Source: an uncultured Bacillus sp. (GTDB lineage Bacteria; Bacillota; Bacilli; Bacillales; DSM-1321). From it: 6,822 nt of DNA. The stretch covers positions 1-6,822 of the forward strand of contig CAKQBC010000128.1 of NCBI GenBank assembly GCA_934215995.1. Direction: 5' to 3'. The stretch's first letter is position 1; every line of letters starts with the position of its first letter. Of the stretch, positions 1 to 4,233 are shown piece by piece. The position numbers were made by a program, and so were the translations under genes. Under the pieces are notes generated by a model. The model was not told the origin of the DNA and searched no databases. It saw nothing but the letters and a program-made list of their open reading frames with translations.

Positions 1-1182
1 GATGTGGACTGTTCCCCCGGTCTGGTAGCCGCGCAGCCTGCTTAGGTTCAATGTCTCTGCGACTACACCTTCACCCGGGAAAGCAGCATCCCCATGGATC
101 AGAACGGCCAATGACTTCTTGAAATCCTGCTGCGGATAACCTGTTTCCGAACGGTCATCCTGTACGGCGCGTGTATAGCCTTCTACGACTGCCCCGACGA
201 ATTCCAGATGGCTCGGATTGTTGGCAAGCGACAATCGGGCTTTCACTACATTGTCATCCTTGATCTGCTTATCTGCACCCAAGTGATATTTAACGTCGCC
301 TGTCCATCCATAATTGATGCCTGTAGAGCCCTCGGATGGAACAAGGTCTTTGTTCGGTGCATGCTGGAATTCAGAGAAGATCATTTCATATGGTTTCCCC
401 AGCACATGGGCAAGTACGTTCAAACGCCCTCTGTGCGCCATTCCGATATTGATGCTCTTTGTTCCTGTCCTGACGAAATCCTTGATTAGTTCATCAAGCA
501 ATGGAACAAGCGTGTCCAGCCCTTCAATGGAGAAACGTTTTTGCCCTACGTAGGTTTTATGTAAGAATTTTTCGAAATCCTCAACCTCGGTCAATCGTTT
601 CAAAATGCTTTTTTTCTTCTCTTTTGAAAGTTCAGTAAACATTTCGCCTGATTCGACCATGCTGGTCAGCCAATCGCGTTCTTTCACGTCATGGACATGG
701 TGGAATTCGAATGCAATCGTTTTCGTATAAAGCTCTTTCAAATATTTAATCGCTTCGTAACCGTCTTTTACTGTTTCCGGAGCGTCTTTACATAGCAAAG
801 TGGCCGGAATGGACCGAAGATCTTCTTCCGACAGATTATACTTGCTCAATGCGAGTATATCTTCTTCTTCTCTTTCCTTTTCCAATGGATAAATATCAGC
901 AGAAAGATGCCCGTATGTCCGGATGTATTCAACCAGTTTTACGGCAGACATGATTTTTTCCATCGCCAACTGATTGGATGGGCCCGCAGCGCCTGCTTCT
1001 GCAAATTGATACGAAACAGTACCGTTTTGTTCAGGTCCGCCCCACGTGTTAAATAAATCCCTCACATCGTCTTCGACAGATTCTGGATCTTGTACGTACT
1101 GCTCATACTTCTCCAATAAATACGCAAAGTTTGGTCCAGTCAAACTCTCCCATGGATTCCCGCCTACTCTCTGGCTGGCCAT
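1..1182 (-). CDS. odhA: 2-oxoglutarate dehydrogenase E1 component (N-terminal part, cut by window edge)
   Basis: This is the thiamine-diphosphate-dependent E1 subunit of the 2-oxoglutarate dehydrogenase complex. It decarboxylates 2-oxoglutarate and passes the succinyl group to the lipoyl domain of E2 (OdhB) in the cytoplasmic TCA cycle. The 394 codons seen are open throughout and are about 40% of a usual ~940-residue Bacillus OdhA. Visible landmarks are an N-terminal segment with [20 protein letters not shown] (residues 16-35), IRTYGHL (87-93), FEFHHVHD (158-165), QKRFSIEG (214-221), [18 protein letters not shown] (247-264), [17 protein letters not shown] (270-286), GDVKYHLG (295-302) and the ThDP/Mg-binding start [10 protein letters not shown] (363-372). 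H250 and H300 fall where family active-site histidines (E. coli SucA H260 and H298) are expected. The ATG is preceded directly by an in-frame TAA and by a good ribosome binding site, so the start is secure. The partner odhB would be expected beyond the left edge. Confidence 0.97.
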   Translation of the reverse strand, partial: MASQRVGGNPWESLTGPNFAYLLEKYEQYVQDPESVEDDVRDLFNTWGGPEQNGTVSYQFAEAGAAGPSNQLAMEKIMSAVKLVEYIRTYGHLSADIYPLEKEREEEDILALSKYNLSEEDLRSIPATLLCKDAPETVKDGYEAIKYLKELYTKTIAFEFHHVHDVKERDWLTSMVESGEMFTELSKEKKKSILKRLTEVEDFEKFLHKTYVGQKRFSIEGLDTLVPLLDELIKDFVRTGTKSINIGMAHRGRLNVLAHVLGKPYEMIFSEFQHAPNKDLVPSEGSTGINYGWTGDVKYHLGADKQIKDDNVVKARLSLANNPSHLEFVGAVVEGYTRAVQDDRSETGYPQQDFKKSLAVLIHGDAAFPGEGVVAETLNLSRLRGYQTGGTVHI

Positions 1183-1193
1183 TTATAAAACCC

Positions 1194-1200
1194 CCACCTT
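1194..1200 (-). promoter_or_regulatory. Ribosome binding site of odhA
   Basis: AAGGTGG on the minus strand is one base off the ideal AAGGAGG and is followed by a further run of G. It lies 11 bases before the odhA ATG. Together with the TAA codon touching the ATG, it fixes the start. Confidence 0.8.
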
Positions 1201-1277
1201 ATGAAGTTATGAAATTGTTATCCCGTATTCCCCGTACCCTTTTCACGTATAAAAAAACTACAAAAAAATTCGACATG

Positions 1278-1306
1278 ATGATAGCTTGAATATCCTGTTA
1301 TTGCAA
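1278..1306 (-). promoter_or_regulatory. Candidate proximal sigma-A promoter of odhA
   Basis: On the minus strand, TTGCAA (1306-1301) is followed after exactly 17 bases by TATCAT (1283-1278), which are 4/6 and 5/6 matches to the sigma-A consensus. Transcription would start near 1271 and give a leader of about 90 bases. The first part of that leader holds two T7 runs (1268-1262 and 1257-1251). A weak cre-like sequence overlaps the -35 box. This is assigned by consensus only. Confidence 0.5.
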
Positions 1307-1315
1307 ACGGTCAGA
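1302..1315 (-). promoter_or_regulatory. Weak cre-like (CcpA) site over the odhA promoter
   Basis: TCTGACCGTTTGCA on the minus strand matches 8 of the 10 defined positions of the Bacillus cre consensus TGWNANCGNTNWCA, and it overlaps the -35 box of the proximal odhA promoter. Repression of TCA-cycle genes by glucose makes this location sensible. A second match of equal quality at 2351-2364 shows that such hits also occur by chance. Confidence 0.22.
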
Positions 1316-1384
1316 ATCTTTATTTAAAGATAATAAAAATTCATACGGGATATGCAATCTTCAGGAAATTCATCTTTCGTAGCT

Positions 1385-1413
1385 ATCTTACCACGTCCTG
1401 TTTTTCAGTTCAA
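1385..1413 (-). promoter_or_regulatory. Candidate distal sigma-A promoter of odhA
   Basis: On the minus strand, TTGAAC (1413-1408) and TAAGAT (1390-1385) are separated by exactly 17 bases; each matches the consensus at 4 of 6 positions. It would start a leader of about 195 bases. It is weaker than the proximal candidate, and the two could be alternatives or a tandem pair. Confidence 0.35.
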
Positions 1414-1444
1414 AATATTGACACAACATTTTAAACATTTTTAT

Positions 1445-1470
1445 AAGAGCCATCCTGTTGGATGACCCTT
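1445..1470 (-). terminator. Hairpin after the polysaccharide deacetylase gene, probable terminator
   Basis: Read on the minus strand, AAGGGTCATCC, loop AACA and GGATGGCTCTT form an 11-bp stem with two G-U wobbles and no mismatch. Read on the plus strand the same wobbles become A-C mismatches, so the structure belongs to a minus-strand transcript. It lies about 60 bases past the deacetylase stop codon and upstream of the odhA promoters. The following tract (ATAAAAATGTTTA) is poor in T, so termination may be incomplete. Confidence 0.5.
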
Positions 1471-1530
1471 CCACTATTATACACAACTTTCTTGAAATAG
1501 CATCAAAACCCTGTAAAAAAATGCGCTTTC

Positions 1531-2298
1531 TTAAAACTTCATTTGCTCTGTCCATTCACTGATGACATCAAATGTAAATCCCTGCCGTTTTAGGCCTTTT
1601 ATGATTTGGGGGAGCGCTGTCACCGTATTATCCATCAGGTTAATATCATGCAGCAGAATAATCGCTTTGTTCTTCCCCTCCGCTCCCGACAACACTTTTG
1701 TTGTAATTGTATGGACGCTGACACTGGGGCTGACGCCGTCTGTCGAATCAATGTTCCAGTCGAAGTAGCGATATCCCTTTTTTTCGCATTCTTCGATAAT
1801 TCTCTGCATGATGCTGGGACCTCCGAACTGTTTGCTTGATACATTTTTGGAACCGCCGGGAAACCGGATAATATTCGTCTTTATGGAAAAGCGGTCAAAC
1901 AGGAATTTCTCCAGTTCCGCTATATTATCGAAAAACGCATCCGGTGAAGTATATATTTTCCGGTAATCATGGCTGTATGTATGTAAAGCAATCGCATGTC
2001 CGCGCTTGATCATTTCCCTGTATCCGTCCATAGCCGTTTCACTTTCATCAGCCATTACAAAGAAAGTAGCTTTAATATTGTGTTCATCCAAAATATCCAG
2101 GATCGGTATTGTATTTGATGAAGGGCCGTCATCAAACGTCAGGTAAGCAATTTTCTCCCCTTCACTCTGTTCCTGTTCAGGCAGATCCAGGCCCGGAAGA
2201 TGATTGGCCTCGGCTGCCTCGGCAGGATTGCCGCTGAATGCAGCAAACATGCATAGGCTTATGATCAATGCAAGATAATTCCTGTTCTTTAAGGGCAT
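1531..2298 (-). CDS. Secreted polysaccharide deacetylase (NodB/CE4 family)
   Basis: This 255-residue protein is a metal-dependent carbohydrate esterase family 4 enzyme, probably acting outside the membrane on N-acetyl groups of peptidoglycan or another wall polymer. Residues 1-29 are a signal peptide: K4 and R6, a hydrophobic core at 8-23, and an Ala-rich end (PAEAAEA) with no lipobox. The NodB domain runs from about 49 to 250 with its motifs in order: TFDDGPS (54-60; D56 catalytic base and D57 metal ligand by family rule), HTYSH (106-110; two metal-binding His), RFPGGS (145-150), DWNIDSTDG (180-188) and ILLHD (214-218; H217). All key residues are present, so it should be active. The RFPGG form is typical of many Firmicutes deacetylases; it does not resemble sporulation PdaA. 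The start is supported by AGAAGG at 2315-2310, 11 bases upstream. It appears to be a single-gene unit with a hairpin downstream. The exact substrate cannot be told. Confidence 0.9.
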   Translation of the reverse strand: MPLKNRNYLALIISLCMFAAFSGNPAEAAEANHLPGLDLPEQEQSEGEKIAYLTFDDGPSSNTIPILDILDEHNIKATFFVMADESETAMDGYREMIKRGHAIALHTYSHDYRKIYTSPDAFFDNIAELEKFLFDRFSIKTNIIRFPGGSKNVSSKQFGGPSIMQRIIEECEKKGYRYFDWNIDSTDGVSPSVSVHTITTKVLSGAEGKNKAIILLHDINLMDNTVTALPQIIKGLKRQGFTFDVISEWTEQMKF

Positions 2299-2338
2299 CG
2301 CTAAATGTACCTTCTTTCTCGCTGCCAGTTTTTTATCT

Positions 2339-2367
2339 TATCATGCGCCATTATTCCGTTTTCATTA
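2339..2367 (-). promoter_or_regulatory. Possible SigG/SigF-like promoter of the deacetylase gene
   Basis: On the minus strand, TAATG (2367-2363) and CATGATA (2345-2339) are 17 bases apart. They match 4/5 of the GHATR and 6/7 of the CATWHTA elements of forespore sigma-G promoters. The predicted start lies about 30 bases before the ATG, a sensible leader length. I saw no better sigma-A promoter in this gap. The support is weak and rests on consensus matching alone. Confidence 0.22.
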
Positions 2368-2407
2368 CAAAAGCAACGGGATTGAGCTAAAGTAAAAATG
2401 ATTTGAA

Positions 2408-2416
2408 TGATATAAT
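2408..2416 (+). promoter_or_regulatory. Extended -10 promoter of the acetyltransferase gene
   Basis: TGATATAAT is a perfect -10 hexamer (TATAAT at 2411-2416) with the TGN extension. No good -35 box sits at 17 bases, as is common for extended -10 promoters; the nearest TTGAGC (2382-2387) is 23 bases away. Transcription would start near 2423 and give a leader of about 80 bases, AT-rich at 2452-2476. Confidence 0.5.
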
Positions 2417-2501
2417 TTGTTCGAGATGTTAAAAAGGAATTGGGGATTAACAAAAAATATTTTTAAAAGATATAACAACCAACCGCAAGGGAGATGGAAT
2501 A

Positions 2502-3048
2502 ATGTTGTCGCATAGGATTGATGATGAAGTCTCATTAAGAATGCTAAATGAAGGTGATGCTGAAGAATTTTACAATTTGACTATTAGTTCAAAGAAATAT
2601 TTAAGAGAATGGCTCGGATGGCTCGACAGCATTGAAAGCATAGAAGATACTGCACAGAATATCAGAGCCAGATTAATGGCTTTTGCCGAAAACGGCGGAT
2701 ACCCTAAATCCTTCGCCATTATATATAAAGGGTATATTGCGGGAACAATAGGATTTAATGACTTGAATAAGAGCAATAGAATTGGAAGTCGGTTATTGGC
2801 TGGGAGAGCAGTTTCAAGGGAAAGGGATTATGGCAAGAGCTTTCAAGGCTATTGTCGAATATGGATTTAAAGACCTTGGACTTAATCGAATTGAGGTAAG
2901 GGCCGCTGCAGAAAACAAAAAGAGCAGAGCACTTCCCGAACGATTTGGCTTTACAGAAGAAGGTAATATAAGACAGGCAGAGTGGCTATATGATCATTAT
3001 GCAGACCACGTTATTTATGGACTATTAGTCGAAGAATGGAATATATAG
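2502..3048 (+). pseudogene. RimL/YdaF-like GNAT N-acetyltransferase split by a frameshift
   Basis: Two overlapping frames together encode one GNAT acetyltransferase of the RimJ/RimL (YdaF) type, whose family acetylates N-terminal or side-chain amines, in some members on ribosomal proteins. The first frame (2502-2870) gives the N-terminal half, with SLRMLNEGDAEEFYNL and GTIGFNDLNKSNR, then runs into unrelated residues and a TAA. The second frame (open from 2767, read to TAG at 3048) continues it with EVGYWLGEQFQGKGIMARAF, including the acetyl-CoA pyrophosphate loop Q-x-x-G-K-G, then NRIEVRAAAENKKSRALPER and FGFTEEG. Joined, the product is about 181 residues, close to the 183 of B. subtilis YdaF. 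The break lies at about 2778-2785 and is a net +1 shift: one extra base or two lost bases. The related NRKAEIGYW junction has one more residue, which favours a two-base loss. AAGGGAG (2487-2493) lies 8 bases before the ATG. The first product lacks the cofactor loop and should be inactive. A sequencing error is equally possible. Confidence 0.85.
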
Positions 3049-3052
3049 ATAC

Positions 3053-3086
3053 AACAAAACGCTTGGGAGTTCCCAAGCGTTTTGTT
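3053..3086. terminator. Bidirectional Rho-independent terminator between convergent genes
   Basis: AACAAAACGCTTGGGA (3053-3068) and TCCCAAGCGTTTTGTT (3071-3086) are perfect 16-base complements around GT; in practice this gives a 15-bp stem with an AGTT loop. Each arm carries an outer A or T stretch, so it can end transcripts from both sides. It begins four bases after the acetyltransferase stop and lies about 90 bases past the stop of the minus-strand HAD gene. Confidence 0.9.
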
Positions 3087-3174
3087 GGTGCTAAAAGTGT
3101 CACGTTTAGTGTTGATTCTGATTTTCTCCACGTTACCTGAACTGCTTAGCCACAAGGCATCTCTCTTTTTACCT

Positions 3175-3996
3175 TTATTGCTTTACCAATTCATTAAGGA
3201 CATATGTCTCCACCACTTTGGCTACACCGTCATTCATGTTAGTGTCGGTTACGTAATCAGCGATTTCTTTCACGTCATCCGGGGCATTTCCCATAGCGAC
3301 TCCAAGACCCGCCATTTTGATCATTTCCACGTCATTGTAGCTGTCACCCATGGCAATGACTTCTTCGCGTGTGATCCCGCACTTTTCAATTAAAGTAAGA
3401 AGGCTTGAGCCTTTGCTTATCCCGTGTACCATGAATTCAAGGAAGAATGGTTTTGATGGGGTAATGCTGTATTCATTCCCGATTTCTTCATTCAATTTCA
3501 CATTTAAAGGAGCGATTATTTCCGGGTCGCCCACCATCAATGCCTTCACAACTGGAACGTCCACCGCATCAGTGAAGGAGCCGACAACTCTCGTCGGCAA
3601 ACCGGTTATTTCTGATTCAACCTTTGTATAATGGTGGTTGTCTTCCGTGATGATTTCATCCCCGATATACGTGTGGATGGAAACATCTTCCCGTTTGCTG
3701 ATTTCATATAAACGATGCGCTTCCGCTGCTGTCAGGCTGCTGTTGAAAAGTTCCTCTTCCGTCCGGCAATCGATTATTTTCCCTCCATTAAAAGAAAGGA
3801 TATAGCTTCCGAATTTCTCAAGGCTGAGTTCTTCAGCCACTTTCCGCATGCCGAATGTCGGGCGGCCTGAAGCAAGGACGACTTTCACGCCTTGTTTCTG
3901 CGCTTCCATTAAGGCGTTTTTAGTCCTGTCTGAAATCGTGTGGTCATCGCGGAGCAATGTATCATCAAGATCGAGTACAATCATTTTATATTTCAT
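3175..3996 (-). CDS. Cof/YidA-type HAD-superfamily phosphatase
   Basis: This 273-residue cytoplasmic protein belongs to the Cof (class IIB) branch of the haloacid dehalogenase superfamily, Mg-dependent phosphatases acting on sugar phosphates and related small phosphometabolites. All four motifs are present: I, DLDDT (9-13; D9 nucleophile, D11 general acid); II, ASGRP (42-46; S43); III, ISKGSSL (193-199; K195); IV, GDSYND (217-222; D218 and D222 bind Mg). The C2 cap lies between motifs II and III at about 80-185. The C-terminal GLGVAMGNA (230-238) and DGVAKVVETYVLN resemble E. coli YidA, but many Bacillus paralogues look alike, so no symbol is given. The frame stays open for 64 more codons upstream, but the ATG at 3996 is chosen because the fold begins there (MKYKMIVLDLDDT), the length fits the family, and GAGAGGG sits 8 bases before it. 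The gene has its own control region and shares a terminator with its convergent neighbour. Confidence 0.92.
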   Translation of the reverse strand: MKYKMIVLDLDDTLLRDDHTISDRTKNALMEAQKQGVKVVLASGRPTFGMRKVAEELSLEKFGSYILSFNGGKIIDCRTEEELFNSSLTAAEAHRLYEISKREDVSIHTYIGDEIITEDNHHYTKVESEITGLPTRVVGSFTDAVDVPVVKALMVGDPEIIAPLNVKLNEEIGNEYSITPSKPFFLEFMVHGISKGSSLLTLIEKCGITREEVIAMGDSYNDVEMIKMAGLGVAMGNAPDDVKEIADYVTDTNMNDGVAKVVETYVLNELVKQ

Positions 3997-4003
3997 AGCG
4001 TTT

Positions 4004-4010
4004 TCCCTCT
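4004..4010 (-). promoter_or_regulatory. Ribosome binding site that fixes the HAD gene start
   Basis: GAGAGGG on the minus strand lies 8 bases before the ATG at 3996-3994. It decides for this start over the in-frame ATG at 4188, which lies close to the metH terminator and would add 64 residues unlike the family. Confidence 0.7.
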
Positions 4011-4039
4011 CATTGCTTAAAATATGTCTTTGTTGCATA

Positions 4040-4045
4040 ACTATA
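4040..4045 (-). promoter_or_regulatory. Candidate -10 box of the HAD gene
   Basis: TATAGT on the minus strand lies 43 bases before the ATG, with no TTGACA-like box at 16-18 bases upstream. A second TATAGT lies at 4053-4048. The lack of a -35 and the palindrome centred about 42 bases before the predicted start would fit an activator-dependent promoter, but the start site is not known. Confidence 0.3.
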
Positions 4046-4067
4046 TTACTATAAAACATTCCGAAGT

Positions 4068-4083
4068 TGTGATTTTTTTCACA
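4068..4083. promoter_or_regulatory. CRP/FNR-family palindrome upstream of the HAD gene
   Basis: TGTGA-TTTTTT-TCACA is a perfect match to the TGTGA-N6-TCACA site bound by CRP/FNR-family regulators, including Bacillus Fnr and ArcR-type proteins. It also matches 12 of 14 defined positions of the Rex box TTGTGAAN4TTCACAA. It is centred at 4075.5, about 80 bases before the HAD start codon and in no coding region. Which regulator binds it, if any, cannot be told here. Confidence 0.45.
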
Positions 4084-4204
4084 TATAGTTTTAATGAAAA
4101 ATGCAATAGTTGGCCCAGCGACTTGTCCAAACAGCAAAACAATAAATCTACTATCCCAAAACGGTATAAAGATTCCGCTTGCCGGCACCGGACGGCTATG
4201 GATT

Positions 4205-4229
4205 ATAAAAACCCGGCTTTCGCCGGGCT
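4205..4229 (-). terminator. Rho-independent terminator of metH
   Basis: On the minus strand, CCCGGC, loop GAAA and GCCGGG form a GC-rich stem closed by a stable tetraloop. One G-T and one A-T pair extend it on the outside, and TTTTT follows. It begins only a few bases after the metH stop codon, so transcription of metH should end here and the HAD gene needs its own promoter. Confidence 0.92.
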
Positions 4230-4233
4230 GTCC

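Larger units (their letters stand above)
1219..1352. repeat. 10-bp inverted repeat flanking the odhA promoter and leader
   Basis: TATCCCGTAT at 1219-1228 is the exact reverse complement of ATACGGGATA at 1343-1352, with 114 bases between the arms. A partial copy, CCCGTA, follows the first arm directly (1231-1236). The right arm lies between the two candidate odhA promoters and the left arm lies in the leader just before the ribosome binding site. It could be a pair of operator half-sites, a long-range stem in the longer transcript, or chance. Confidence 0.4.

Noticed and set aside
208..553. Two plus-strand frames of 93 and 79 codons inside odhA
   Set aside because: They overlap conserved OdhA motifs on the other strand and read as unrelated low-information peptides.
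1207..1222. lac-operator-like GGATAACAATTTCA on the minus strand before odhA
   Set aside because: The match covers one half of the E. coli operator only, lacks the symmetrical partner and has no biological reason in this host. It is treated as chance.
1511..1546. Possible terminator directly after the deacetylase stop, ahead of the T7 run at 1521-1515
   Set aside because: The only stem before the T run is about 5 bp with a large loop. The hairpin at 1445-1470 is much stronger.
2453..2464. AAAAATATTTTT palindrome in the acetyltransferase leader
   Set aside because: It is pure A/T in an AT-rich leader, where such symmetry is expected by chance, and it has no matching neighbour.
2782..3048. 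A separate 88-residue acetyltransferase gene starting at TTG 2782
   Set aside because: It has no good ribosome binding site and its sequence continues the preceding frame exactly where the family alignment expects, so it is the second half of the broken gene.
3997..4188. N-terminal extension of 64 codons on the HAD gene starting at an ATG at 4188
   Set aside because: The extension has no family similarity, would cover the regulatory gap up to near the metH terminator, and a proper ribosome binding site precedes the ATG at 3996.
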